Shown here: piece after piece, positions 1-11,182 of the stretch | How the letters are laid out: each line of letters starts with the position of its first letter | Position numbering within the stretch: position 1 is the stretch's first letter | Assembly (NCBI RefSeq): GCF_018143015.1 | Contig: NC_054757.1 | Location: 9,000,001-9,064,000, forward strand | DNA from: Lytechinus variegatus | Lineage: Eukaryota > Echinodermata > Echinoidea > Temnopleuroida > Toxopneustidae | Length of the DNA stretch: 64,000 bases | Direction of reading: 5' to 3' | The notes under the pieces: model-generated | The model's input: only the letters and a program-made list of their open reading frames with translations | What the model was told of the DNA's origin: nothing | Database searches by the model: none | Translations under genes and position numbers: made by a program

Positions 1-599
1 CCAAACTCAACTCCCGATTTTCTTGAAAAATAATAAACTATTATGTTTCAAAACATATAAGGAAATGCACTGGTATAGGTCATTATCAAGAACAACCACC
101 GTTTACCAATAGGCTTACTCAGATATTGCAAAGGAATATTTAATCAAAATATTTTTTCCGTAAAATGACATCTTGAATTTTTACCAGCAGGTCACAGGGG
201 CACTGGGAAATGGAATTCCAGCGAAAACTCACCTGCTGATTCCACCGAATCTCTCGGGGGCAGACTTTGTGTGATGCCGCCACCGAGCTGGCCATTGCTA
301 GCGGGTGACATCAAGGCGGATTGCCTCAATCATGGTTTTCTTGTTTAAATTCAAGGGGTTTTAACCCAAAATGTCCCCTACCCCCTTCGTGAGTTTGTTG
401 GTTTAATGCTCAGCAATGGCGACCCCCTAAGAGGGCAATTACTTAGGATATTGTTCTCTTCGTGGAATCGTTTCGATGAAATTAGATGTGGCATAAAACG
501 GCAAGGTATAAGAACAAACATAATTTTATTGAAGGAATCGATGCCTAATAATAATTGGTAATTTTTTCTATTTAAACTCCATATGGAAAACGAAGATTG
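1..599. other. no gene seen
   Basis: AT-rich DNA with a somewhat more GC-rich patch around 230-330. No exon, RNA gene or clear repeat end was recognised. A short segment near 566-600 (tttaaactccatat followed by gaaaacgaag) recurs near 757-787, so the edge of the next repeat region is locally duplicated. Confidence 0.4.
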
Positions 600-789
600 C
601 ATTGATTGATTGATTGATTGATTGAGTGATTGATTGATTGACTGATGATTGTCATCGATTGATTGATTGATTGATTAATTGAATGATTGATTGATTGTCT
701 GACTGACTGATGATTGACTGAATGATTGATTGATTGATTTATTGATTCATTCATTTTTTATTTAAACTCCATATTGAAAACGAAGAGTA
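600..789. repeat. imperfect (TGAT)n repeat
   Basis: Nearly continuous tgat/tgac tetranucleotides broken by a few substitutions. The same repeat resumes at 6074-6115, immediately beyond the retroelement, so the element landed inside it. Confidence 0.8.
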
Positions 790-794
790 CATTG

Positions 795-999
795 TGGTTG
801 GAACTTAGGTTATATAAATCAAAAGTCCAGTAGGCAGTTCTTTAAACGTATATACAACAGACATTTATTAGTTGAGATGCAACAACAATGATCACTACTG
901 CGTCATCTTGGTAGCAGCCATAACTTTCTCTATGCAAGTAGTCACGTGTAATAACAAAGTATAGTCTACGCTTGCAGACCTTTATCAGTTATCACCACA
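795..999 (-). repeat. 3' LTR of the Gypsy element
   Basis: 205-bp direct repeat identical by eye to 5864-6068. On the - strand it begins TGTGGTGATAACTG and ends CCAACCA. It includes a TATATAA box-like stretch. Confidence 0.93.
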
Positions 1000-1441
1000 C
1001 CTCCCTTTCTTTAAAGAGGTTTATATACACATATATAATACTTCTTAAACTACAGAGTGACAGGGTGGACTACCTGTACACTTACAACAGTACTAGGGGA
1101 TTATTCTGCCCCTTAAAGCTGGAGTACTGTCGCTGTCAAATATTTTAACATGCAATATTACAGTTCATATATATTTCATTTTTGCTGTTTGTATGATGCG
1201 ACAATTCGTTGAACCGGTAGAGACATCTGTTGAGTTGAGTTTTGTGATAGCGATAAATTCAATCCCGTATTGCTGATTAACTTTAACATGCAAATTTATA
1301 TCATGCACATGCAATCATGCAGTTATCATGGGGTTGTATTAGAGTTCAAACCATTTACAGTTTCAAAGTTATTTTTGAACTCATGTGGCTATTTACAAAA
1401 CGAAACGCGAAAGTTTTTCTGTTTAGTTCGCTTTCCTCTAT

Positions 1442-4400
1442 TTACAAGTTTAAACGATCTGGCGGTTTAACGACTCGTCCGCTTCTGGTTGTTCGGGATG
1501 GTGACGAAGATGCGCGAACATCAGATGCTGGTTCCGCTTCTGCGCTGTCATCTAGCTCGAAGTCATTCTGTGTTGGTAATGGAATAGACTCGGCTTGGTG
1601 TCTGGGATCTGGCCTGAGGTGACGTCTGTTTCTGCGACGTATCTCGCCTGTGGCTGTTTCAATTTGGTATGATCTGTTATGATTATTGACAGATTTTATG
1701 ATACCATGTTGTGACCAGGTATTAGTTTTCATGTCTTGGAGTATCACATGATCTCCAGGTTTTAGCTTTGGCAAGTCATGAGCATGTTTATCGAATCGCT
1801 CTTTTTGTTTCACCTTCTGCTCATCCTTTCTTCCCCTCACAGATTTAGTATCAATCTGTTGGTTATTGAGCAAAGTGTCAAGCATGGGAAGGTTTGACCT
1901 AATCTGACGATTGTACAGAAGTTCTGCTGGAGATTTTCCGCATGCTATTGGTGAACTTCGATAGACTTGTAAAGCTCTGTGGATATCTTGTCCACTGTGT
2001 TGTGACTTCAGTATGAGATTTTTGACAATCTTCACAGCATTTTCTGCGAGGCCATTTGATTGTGGATAATGTGGACTCGATGTGGTATGGTGAAAATCCC
2101 ATTCTTTTGCAAAGCTTTTGAATTCTTGGCTTGCAAATTGAGGACCATTATCCGACATCAGTTCACATGGTGTACCATGACGAGCAAATATTGCTTTCAT
2201 GTGATTAATCACGGCCTTGCTTGTAGTTGAAGTCAAAGTACATACTTCAATGAATTGTGAGTAGTAGTCAACGACGACCATATATTCTCTTTTGTTCAAA
2301 GTGAATAGATCTACGGCAATTTTTTCCCAAGGACGATTTGGCACGGCATGTGGATTTAGGCTTTCAGCCTGTTGTTTTGGTTTGTACATTAGGCATGAAG
2401 TACAATTTTGGACCATTTCAGTGATGTCTGCATTGATTCTTGGCCAATATATTACTTCCCTAGCACGTTTCTTACATTTCTCAATGCCTAAGTGACCTTC
2501 GTGTACTTGGTTTAGTATGTATCGTCTCATGGAAGTTGGAATTACTATTTTAGAACCTTTGAATATGATTCCATCTGCTTCAGAGAGTTCACTTCGAATG
2601 TTCCAGTACTGTTTTATTCTAGCTGGACATTGTTGCTTACTTTCTGGCCAACCATTTCTGATGGTGGCTAGCAACTCTTGAAGCTCTACATCTTTTTTGG
2701 TCTCTTCAACAATTTCTTGTCTTTTGTTTGATGTTACTGGCATTGCTTGTACTATCATATCTACATAGACTCTGATATCTTCTTCAGTTTCAACATTCAA
2801 TTCTGCTTTTGGATCTACTGCTCGTGACAGTGTATCGGCAGTGAACATGTACTTTCCAGGTGTATATGACACTTTGAGATCATATCTCTGTACTCTGATT
2901 AGTAATCTTTGAATGCGTAAAGGACAATCTGCCAATGACTTAACAAACAATGGGATAAGTGGCTTGTGATCTGTTTCAACTTCTATCTTTTGACCATAGA
3001 TATATTGATGAAATTTTTCACATCCGTAAGTGATAGCTAAGAGTTCTTTTTCTATCTGAGCGTAACGTGTTTCTGCATCAGTCATAGCTCTTGATGCGTA
3101 AGCTATTGGATGCCAATTTTGTTCATGTTGTTGTAGGAGAACTGCTCCTAGTCCATTTTTTGAAGCATCAGCTGATATCTTTGTGGGTTTTGTGCAGTCA
3201 TAGAAATGAAGCACTGGTTGACTCATTAGAGCTTCTTTCAGTTCGCCCCATGCTTTTTCTTGTTCATTTTCCCACATCCACTCTACTTTCTTGTCAAGCA
3301 AAATACGTAGAGGTGCTGACCTTGTTGATAGGTTTGGAATGAATTTTGCTTGGTAGTTTATCATCCCCAAGAACCTTTGTATGTCCTGTTTACAGGTTGG
3401 TCTTGCCATGTTTCTGATGGCAGCCACCTTTTTAGGATCTGGTCTGACTCCATCTTGGCTGATCAAGTCACCAATGAAAGTCATCTGGTTCACATTGAAC
3501 TCACACTTGTCTCGATTGAGTTTCAGGTTTGATTTTTGTGCGATGTCTAGAACTTTTCTCAGACGATCGTCATGCTCTTCTTGAGTGCTTCCCCATACCA
3601 CTATGTCATCCATCATGGTATTGACACCAGGTATATCTACGAACAAGTTATGTATTATCTTGTGAAATACTTCAGGAGCACTGCAGATACCAAAAGGTAG
3701 TCTCAAGAATCTATATCTTCCGTACGGAGTGATAAATGTACAAAGCTTGGAACTATCTTCATCTAGTTGGATTTGCCAAAAACCACTTGATGCATCTAAT
3801 TTACTGAAATACTTGGCTCCAGCAAACTGAGAGGTTATTTCAGCTCTAGAAGGCAATTTATAGTGTTCTCGTTTGATTGCTCGATTAAGATCACGTGGAT
3901 CTAGACAGACTCTGAGTTGACCATTCTTTTTCTTGACTACAACAAGAGAAGACACCCAATCTGTCGGTTCATCAACCTGTTTGATTACATTCATGTTTTC
4001 CATCTTATCTAGTTCCTCTTTTAGTTTCTTTTGGAGTGGAAATGGAACTTTGCGACATGCATGTTGAACTGGTTGTGCATTGTCTTTCAATGTAATGTGA
4101 TGTTTGCCTGGAAGACATCCTAATCCTACAAATACATTGTCATAATCTTGCACTACAGTTTTGCCTGTTTTTATCTCTGTTTGTTTATCAACATGATAGA
4201 CGCGTTTTACTAGATACAAGTCTTCACTCGTTCTGAGACCTAGCAATGGTTGACGATTTCCAGGAATGATGAAACATTGAACACTGTGTTTAACTCCTTT
4301 GTACTCCATTTGGACATAACAACGACCTTTTACTGGAATGTTAGTCTCATAGTAACCTGTTAACTTCACTTTGGCTTTTTGTAGTTTTGGTTTTGGTTTC

Positions 4401-5356
4401 AATTTGTGATAGATTGTTTCAGGGAGAGTGTTAGCCTGAGCTCCAGTATCTATCTTGAACTCAACTAGCTCATTATTGACTCTCAAATTGACTTTCCACT
4501 CTTCCTTTGATTCATGTTCCTGTGAATCAACTGAACAAATCATGAAACCATCTGAATCTACCTTCAAGTGTTGCAATTCATTGACTTTTGCTACTGGGGT
4601 ACGACAACACTTAGCAAAATGATTTTGCTTACCGCACTTTTTACATGTTTTACCTTGTGCAGGACATTTTTCTTTGGTATGTCTATTACCACATCTTGTA
4701 CATGTTTTATTGTTAGTACGATCTTGAGGCTTTGTTTGTCTTGTTTGGTTTGACTTTTTACCAGAAGATTTCTTATTCTTGCTGAGAGAATCAACCGGAA
4801 TTGAGGCATTTTCCCCGGTGGAACTCAACGCTTGGGCCTGCGTTCGAGTTTGTTCAGCAACCCGACAAACTTGCAACGTTTTATCCAATGTGAGATCATC
4901 TAGCCTCAACAAATGCTCTCTTAGACCATCATCTAAGATACCACAGATAATTCTGTCCCGTATAAGACTCTCTTTCAACGAAGAAAACTCACACGACTGT
5001 GCACGACTTCGCAATTCAGTTGCATACTGATCAACACTCTCATGCTCTAATTGTGATCTTGTGAAAAATCTATGTCTCTCATACGTTAGATTACGTTTTG
5101 GCATGCAATATTCCTCAAATTTGTCCAACACTTTCTCAAGCTTCATGCTCTCATCCTCGGCAAATACAAATGTATTATACAATTCCAAGGCAGCATCACC
5201 AATTACGTGTAGAAGCATTGATGTTTGTGACTTGTCATCTTTTTCTGACATTCCTGAGGCAACATTGTATAGAGTGAATTTTTGTTTAAATCTTTTCCAA
5301 TTCTCGGAAATATTTCCCTTTAAGTCAAGTGGAGGAGGTTGACTTAGATTTGTCAT
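1442..5356 (-). CDS. gag-pol polyprotein of the Gypsy element
   Basis: Single 1304-codon frame, looks whole. Domains in order: a Gag region (about residues 1-200); two CCHC-type zinc knuckles (about 219-251); an aspartic protease with DTG near residue 303; reverse transcriptase with the MDDI active-site variant of YMDD; RNase H; and an integrase with an HHCC zinc-binding region followed by the catalytic core (SDNGPQF) and a basic C-terminal tail. Gag and Pol sit in one frame, so no frameshift signal is needed. The order RT, RNase H, integrase identifies Ty3/Gypsy rather than Ty1/Copia. The products would assemble virus-like particles and integrate the cDNA copy. Confidence 0.93.
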   Translation of the reverse strand: MTNLSQPPPLDLKGNISENWKRFKQKFTLYNVASGMSEKDDKSQTSMLLHVIGDAALELYNTFVFAEDESMKLEKVLDKFEEYCMPKRNLTYERHRFFTRSQLEHESVDQYATELRSRAQSCEFSSLKESLIRDRIICGILDDGLREHLLRLDDLTLDKTLQVCRVAEQTRTQAQALSSTGENASIPVDSLSKNKKSSGKKSNQTRQTKPQDRTNNKTCTRCGNRHTKEKCPAQGKTCKKCGKQNHFAKCCRTPVAKVNELQHLKVDSDGFMICSVDSQEHESKEEWKVNLRVNNELVEFKIDTGAQANTLPETIYHKLKPKPKLQKAKVKLTGYYETNIPVKGRCYVQMEYKGVKHSVQCFIIPGNRQPLLGLRTSEDLYLVKRVYHVDKQTEIKTGKTVVQDYDNVFVGLGCLPGKHHITLKDNAQPVQHACRKVPFPLQKKLKEELDKMENMNVIKQVDEPTDWVSSLVVVKKKNGQLRVCLDPRDLNRAIKREHYKLPSRAEITSQFAGAKYFSKLDASSGFWQIQLDEDSSKLCTFITPYGRYRFLRLPFGICSAPEVFHKIIHNLFVDIPGVNTMMDDIVVWGSTQEEHDDRLRKVLDIAQKSNLKLNRDKCEFNVNQMTFIGDLISQDGVRPDPKKVAAIRNMARPTCKQDIQRFLGMINYQAKFIPNLSTRSAPLRILLDKKVEWMWENEQEKAWGELKEALMSQPVLHFYDCTKPTKISADASKNGLGAVLLQQHEQNWHPIAYASRAMTDAETRYAQIEKELLAITYGCEKFHQYIYGQKIEVETDHKPLIPLFVKSLADCPLRIQRLLIRVQRYDLKVSYTPGKYMFTADTLSRAVDPKAELNVETEEDIRVYVDMIVQAMPVTSNKRQEIVEETKKDVELQELLATIRNGWPESKQQCPARIKQYWNIRSELSEADGIIFKGSKIVIPTSMRRYILNQVHEGHLGIEKCKKRAREVIYWPRINADITEMVQNCTSCLMYKPKQQAESLNPHAVPNRPWEKIAVDLFTLNKREYMVVVDYYSQFIEVCTLTSTTSKAVINHMKAIFARHGTPCELMSDNGPQFASQEFKSFAKEWDFHHTTSSPHYPQSNGLAENAVKIVKNLILKSQHSGQDIHRALQVYRSSPIACGKSPAELLYNRQIRSNLPMLDTLLNNQQIDTKSVRGRKDEQKVKQKERFDKHAHDLPKLKPGDHVILQDMKTNTWSQHGIIKSVNNHNRSYQIETATGEIRRRNRRHLRPDPRHQAESIPLPTQNDFELDDSAEAEPASDVRASSSPSRTTRSGRVVKPPDRLNL

Positions 5357-5863
5357 GTTGTCTGTTGTTATCTTTGTTTCTGTGTATCGTTAATGTTAGT
5401 AACTTTGTCTTACTTTTTAGTTTAGTAACTTTAACATACCAATATCACTTGTGCATATACTCATGAACAGTATAATAATTAGCAAGTATTTGTATCTTTC
5501 CAACAATTATGTTTGCTCAATTATTACTACTCTCACTGAGATAGAATGTTCATGTCCCATAAACGTCACGCTAACTGTCCGTCATACTGAAATTTGGCCA
5601 GGCACATTCATGCACTCCAAATCCATACAACGACATAGCCAACTACTATGGACATAACATCACACATACAGCAATGGTCATTCACTGATACACATGAATA
5701 CAATAAGCTCTTTGTCTTTCACCATCTCTCTCCTCACGGGGGTTAGGGAGAAAATGGAATGAACTGGCCTGATTTCAATGATTCCTCCATCTCAAAGCTC
5801 GGTGGGTTACTCAGCATAATAATGCAGGATCTGACACCATGGTTGGAACCACTTCTGACACCA

Positions 5864-6068
5864 TGGTTGGAACTTAGGTTATATAAATCAAAAGTCCAGT
5901 AGGCAGTTCTTTAAACGTATATACAACAGACATTTATTAGTTGAGATGCAACAACAATGATCACTACTGCGTCATCTTGGTAGCAGCCATAACTTTCTCT
6001 ATGCAAGTAGTCACGTGTAATAACAAAGTATAGTCTACGCTTGCAGACCTTTATCAGTTATCACCACA
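5864..6068 (-). repeat. 5' LTR of the Gypsy element
   Basis: 205-bp copy identical by eye to 795-999 and followed at once by the right-hand CATTG target duplication and the resumed TGAT repeat. Confidence 0.93.
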
Positions 6069-6073
6069 CATTG

Positions 6074-7220
6074 ATTGAATGATTGATTGATTTATTGATT
6101 GATGATTGATTGATTGCATGTTTGATTGTTTTGTAGATGACTTCTGATGGGAGAATAGTTATCCTCTAACCTTTTCGCTGCTAAGAAAACTCAAATACAC
6201 TACGTTGTTTAATCATGTTAATGGTCTGCCTCTTCATCTTCGTTTCAAAATATTGCTTGGATTCTATTTCTTTAGAAGAGAAAACTACACAAGGACTTTA
6301 AGAAAGATAAGGAAAGTGGAAATGGATGAAAGAAATACGAGAGAAAGAGAAAGAAAAATCAATGGAACATTATTATGAATGATAAAGAATAACAAATTGT
6401 TATTTTATGTTTTTTTTTACATCCCACTTCGTTGGATAAAGAATAGATACCCAAAAGGCTATAATGCATTTGTCGATAGATGGCTCTATTTCAAAAAGAT
6501 TTCAATTTATCATTGGCCAGTGCAGAAACCTCAAACTTGGTGATTTTCAACGAAAATCATCAAAATGAATAGTTAAAATATCTGACATGTGTGGATGGGT
6601 TTGTGGGTAGAGGGCGGGGGGGGGGGGGGGGGTGTATAGTGATCTTATCTTCCATAAAATCTCATTGTTCTTGTTTTTCAATAGGCACACATATAGTCTG
6701 CTGGGTAAACCCTTCACTCGAAACAAGGGTCTGAATGTGCAGCCTACTCATGCCTTGTGTACTGAAGGCTCTCTCTCTCGCTGTATTGGAACAGCAAGTT
6801 TTGTATGTGCTAGTCTTCGCGAGGAGGCACACTTGCTGTGCCTGCAGACTAAGGCACACACGTACTGAGAGGGACTAGAATTGAAATGCAATGCCGTGAA
6901 GTCATAATGGCTATCTCATTACTTATTCACTTGAAATAAAGTTATTTTTCTTGCTTTCTTGGCTGGTGCTTGACTAATGAACTGTAATAACCAACAATCT
7001 CATGCAGTGAAGTTAAATGAATGAATGAATTCTTTATCCAATGCAATGATAATAACAATTTTACAAGTTTACCACAAATCATTATGTATGAAAGAAAAAC
7101 ACATAGAAAAGCATGCAAGGATAATAGGAACCAGAAAATAGCATGAATGCTAGTCGGTATGCTAGCCAAATCTGGCCCCTTGTACATGTTGTAGTATAGG
7201 CATATAAAAATAAGTGTTTC
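6074..7220. other. no gene seen
   Basis: Holds the tail of the TGAT repeat (to about 6115), a run of about 20 G at 6612-6632, and a tgaa tetranucleotide run near 7017-7030 next to an AATTC-type repeat tail. Short frames here have no recognisable domain. Confidence 0.4.
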
Positions 7221-7902
7221 TTAAAGGGATGGTCCGGGCTGAAAATATTTATATCTTAATACAGCAAAATGCCGAAAATTTCATCGGATAACAAATAATA
7301 AAGTTATAAAAGTTTAATGTTTAGCAATATTTTGTGAAATCAGTCGTCATGAATATTCATTAGGTGGGATGATGATGTCACATCCCCACTTTCCGTTTTC
7401 TCATGTTATTACTTAAAATCATATTTTTTTCATTATTTCATACTTGTGTGAATAATATGTCTCCCTTATAATGAAATAAGTTGCAGCAATAAATAGCTAA
7501 TGCACTAAATAAGTTGTCAATCCAATTTTTCTAGTTCTTGGAGAAAAAAAATCGAATAAATCTAATTTCATATGATAAAAAACAAAAGATTAAGTGGGGA
7601 TGTGACATCATCAGCCCACCTATAATTAATATTCATGACGACCGTTTTTACAAATATTGCTAAACTTATACAATAACTTCATTCGGTAGATATTCCACGT
7701 GTTGGAGTAATATTAAGAGAAACACGGTTGAAACTTTCATGCCTTAATCCAACAAAATTGGATTAAAACATGTTAGGACCTATTTGGATTAAAGCATGTT
7801 ATTTGTTATCCGATTCTGATGAAATTTTCGGTGAATATTGCTCAGTGAATTCTACTCTATTTATTAAGCTATAAATACATTCTGCCCGGACCATCCCTTT
7901 AA
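7221..7902. mobile_element. palindromic MITE, ends TTAAAGGGATGG
   Basis: The left end TTAAAGGGATGGTCCGGGC is matched by its reverse complement at 7884-7902. Homology continues inward in both arms, for example the aatattcatgacga region and the gatgtgacatcat segment. No coding capacity. The ends TTAA and CTTTAA are consistent with a TA or TTAA target site. Confidence 0.85.
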
Positions 7903-8507
7903 CTGGTTAGTTAAGAACGGAAAATCGTGTATATTCTGTAATACATATAATCAATGCCTACATAACAATTTGACCAAAACTAACCCTAGTATTTACATAA
8001 TGAAAGATAACAAAATTCCCATAATTATAGATGATAACAAAAATCAGTTTTCCAACAGATGTTCAACAACAGATTTACGAAAACTTGACATTGACTTTGA
8101 ATAATTAAGTTTATGACATAAACTTATCTTAGGCCTAGGCCTATAGTAGTATAGACCCTACTCCTTTGGTGTTAAAAAGTGAACATGACACAAATTAATT
8201 ATCTCTGGCTTCACATCAGTTACCAAAGTTCAACCCCTACCATATTCTAGTTCTGTCAATCTGAGGTGCCAATAATATAGACCCTGGAAGGAGCAACGGT
8301 GCCCCTGACCCACCGATAATCTTCCCCTTTGTTCTCACTAAAATCAAGATAAAGTTCTCAAAATTATTGTGCTCGGCCGACTTAGACCCCACCCCCCCCC
8401 CTCCCCCCGGCTCTACAAAAGGGGGAAAGATCCTAGTTAAAGGCCTGGGCATGGAATAACGGTTGAAAAAAAAATCATATGTGAATGTTTGGTAACTCTG
8501 AATTGTA

Positions 8508-8745
8508 GCCTGGGCACTTACACATTCGTAATTCCGAAGCTTCGTTATTCTGAAGGTTCGGATATTCCGAAGGTTCGTTAATCCGAAAGCGAAATAAGGT
8601 TCGTTGTTCCGAAGGTTCGTTAATCCGAAAACGAAATGAGGTTCGTTGTTCCGAAGGTTCGTTTATCCGAAAACGAAATGAGGTTCGTAATTGTTCATTT
8701 CGTTTTCGGACTAACGAACCTTCGGAATTACGAACCTCATCCGCA
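8508..8745. repeat. ccgaaggttcg minisatellite arm
   Basis: Several copies of a unit of roughly 45 bp built from ttcgtaatccgaaaacgaaatgagg-like pieces, followed by an inverted stretch. The left end (acacattcgtaattccgaag) matches the terminal repeat of the Mutator-like element at 18031, so this is probably a related, internally deleted or partial copy. The repetitive frames through it (NEPSEQRTSFRF) are not a real protein. Confidence 0.75.
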
Positions 8746-8759
8746 CCACAAAAAAAATC

Positions 8760-9050
8760 GTTTCTAGGACCCCTGCATGGAAAACCCCCAAACAATAACA
8801 AACGAACGAGCAGCGCTCCCGCTGCGCTGCCCCAGCTGGCCTGGCGAGTTGCTTCAGGTAAAGATAAAAGTCGGGAGCGTAATGGTACCTGGGACGGCCA
8901 CAAAAAAGGGCGGCCCTGGGATCGGACTCGCGAGCTCGGTAGGTCGGGGGCCGGGGGGGGGGGGGGGGGGTCGCAGTGGAAAATTGGCTGTCGTTGTCTG
9001 TTGAGTTGTTCCTGGATGAGCTTCGGCTGAGACTTGCGTGACTGTTCAGG
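8760..9050 (+). promoter_or_regulatory. GC-rich patch, possible noncoding 5' exon of the P450 gene
   Basis: Unusually GC-rich compared with the surroundings, with a run of about 17 G at 8953-8970. It ends in a strong splice-donor match (TTCAGG followed by GTAAGT at 9051). The first coding exon of the P450 gene begins downstream at a good acceptor (tccttatcag at 10986-10995), so an upstream noncoding exon is expected. Linking the two is inference. Confidence 0.3.
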
Positions 9051-9241
9051 GTAAGTTCCGTCAAAGTTTATGAAAAATCAATTCTTTATCATAAGTGAAA
9101 GAAACTTCATGAATATGTACCTGTAATTAAATCCCCTTTTCACAGTCTTTACTCTTTAGAATTAGACTACGAAGGAATAGGTGGAGATGAACATTAAATT
9201 TGTGAATTTTCGCCTTTGGTCCCACCTTAATATATCTGTGT

Positions 9242-9672
9242 CAGTGTTTCCACAGCTCAAAAATAACTTTCCCGAAACTGAATTCCAAATTTCCTGAAAT
9301 TCATAGGTATTTCCTGGAATTTTCAAATTTGATTTTAAACAAAAATCGGGCAATAATACAGCGAGCCTAAATTCGGCCTAGGTGGCCAAAATCAAGGATT
9401 TTAGCATTTTTTTGTGCACGCCCTCTTTAAAAATAGGAACAAAATTACAAATACAATACAAATGCGAGCGGAAAATTTTGAGATACGTACCGTATATGGC
9501 TGTGAAACATTAAAATGTAACCTGAATATCATCAATATTGATAGTTTCTATGTTTAATTGTGATTTTCGGATTTCCCGAAATTTCCTGGAATAATTTCAT
9601 TTCCCGAACCTTTCCTGGAAAAAGTCAAAATTTCCTGAAATTTCCTGAATTTCAGGAAGAGTGGAAACACTG
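9242..9672. mobile_element. hAT-type MITE with 8-bp target duplication
   Basis: Inverted ends CAGTGTTTCCAC / GTGGAAACACTG, flanked by a perfect 8-bp direct repeat ATCTGTGT (9234-9241 and 9673-9680). The 8-bp duplication and CAGTG termini are typical of hAT elements. The 431-bp interior has no reading frame and contains repeats of tttcctgaaa. Confidence 0.9.
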
Positions 9673-9680
9673 ATCTGTGT

Positions 9681-10995
9681 TGGCCATAATTCGGAATAAT
9701 TGTTTGAGTAACTTTATAGCTAGGGAAGTTAGGGTTTATGACTTGTGCTATTCTGATTGCATACTACTAGTAGTAGTACTAGACTCCCGAGTATGTATAT
9801 AGCATATATTAAGTATTTGTTTGTAGGATTTTATTTATTTATTTTTTTTTTTTGGGGGGGGGCTACCTCAGGCTCAAGTGATGTTCGTGCAGGCGCTTCA
9901 CTACTGCTACACTACACTACGCTCCACCTACCCGAACATCAAGACAGAGAACCGTTCGGATACCCCTGAGTGGCAAAGGTGGGAAAAAATGCACATTTGT
10001 TGTAAAAACTATTTTAAGAAAAGACATCAACAATAAATAAAAGCTTAATTTCTTACCATTCGCCCTTATTTCACTCCGTGTCCATCCTCCGGTCAACCTC
10101 AAAATTGGTTATTTTGGCCAGTATCTAATTCCTCGCACGTATTACGGCCGATTTCAAAACATCGCACGCGAGGGTCGCAGCCTCAAACAGCATGAATATT
10201 TATATTATATTGGATGGCTCAGAAAGGAATACCAGAAATATTCCAAGAGTTTAAAAAAATATTTTACGATCGTAAAATATTTCGTAAAATATTTTTTCAA
10301 ACTTATGATCTTTGCATCATGGAGCCTTGATACGCGGGCTATACTATTGTAGTCTTGAGGACTCCATGATGATGTCTTTTTGAAATATTTTGACATATAC
10401 TTCTTCATCATGGAGTTATGAACCGCCGGCCATATATATATAACATAAGAGACACGTACACACAAAGATTGATTTCCCTAGGAAATCCATAGAGGGTAAA
10501 GTTGGTTTGTAGGGGTTAATTTTATTCATCTATGAACCTTCATGCGCCTAATGTGTATAAAGGGATAAAAAGTATTTCACGATAAATGCGTATAAGTTTG
10601 AATGCTTAAAAGAATATAAATCATGAAAGGTGAAAATTTTAAATTTTCTAGCCATAAATTTGGTTGTTGTTGTAAATGGCAATAAAACAATAACTAATTT
10701 CACTCAAAAAAGTTTGTAATTAAAAGAGAAAAAAATTGTAATCACCAGACAATCCACCCTGCTGACAAGCCTTGTTGCTATCTTTGTGTGCATTTTACTG
10801 TGCTATTGTCGCCTAGGGCTAGGAGTGTGAACACCACTGAATTCATGTAGCACTATAAGTAATATTTGACTAACTATGATTTCAGAGACCATATGCCGAT
10901 CTGGTATGTTTATAAGGAATTGGTAGTAAATTCCCCCCCCATATTCAAACGCTCTCGTTCAATCTTCAACGGATGTTTTTACATGTCCTTATCAG
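9681..10995. other. no gene seen upstream of the P450 start
   Basis: AT-rich. Contains two similar segments (catcatggag at about 10315 and 10408) and a small palindrome of aaaatatt units near 10255-10295. If the noncoding exon at 9050 is real, this is intron. Confidence 0.35.
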
Positions 10996-11182
10996 GAGCA
11001 TGCAAGGCTGTACAGCATGGCAATAGGGATTGGACTCGTCGCCTTCGTCCTAGCTATTGTTGCCATCATAACGGTTCCATTGGTCCGCTATGTCAGAGTG
11101 TGGATCATCTTTAATAAATTTCACGGCCCTCCCGCCATCCCGTTGCTAGGCAACACTCACCAGTTCAAGCAGGATCCAAATG
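10996..11182 (+). CDS. P450 exon 1 (coding from 11017)
   Basis: Acceptor tccttatcag, 21 nt of untranslated sequence, then residues 1-55 and one base of codon 56. Encodes the signal anchor and the [10 protein letters not shown] hinge. The donor is gtaaaa at 11183. Confidence 0.85.

Larger units (their letters stand above)
795..6068 (-). mobile_element. Ty3/Gypsy LTR retrotransposon, Mag/SURL-like, looks whole
   Basis: Complete LTR element on the - strand. Two 205-bp LTRs (795-999 and 5864-6068) read identically and carry TG...CA ends. They are flanked by the same 5-bp target duplication, CATTG, at 790-794 and 6069-6073. A primer-binding-like stretch starting TGG lies just inside the right LTR (5' on the - strand), and a polypurine tract (AAAGAAAGGGAGG) abuts the left LTR. 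Between them is one long gag-pol frame with no envelope gene. Identical LTRs imply a very young insertion. The Mag/SURL assignment rests on layout and protein look recalled from memory, not on a tree. Confidence 0.93.

Noticed and set aside
8475-9064. Frames with repeated NEPSEQRTSFRF units
   Set aside because: They arise from the ccgaaggttcg minisatellite, which also appears as transposon ends at 18031-19813.
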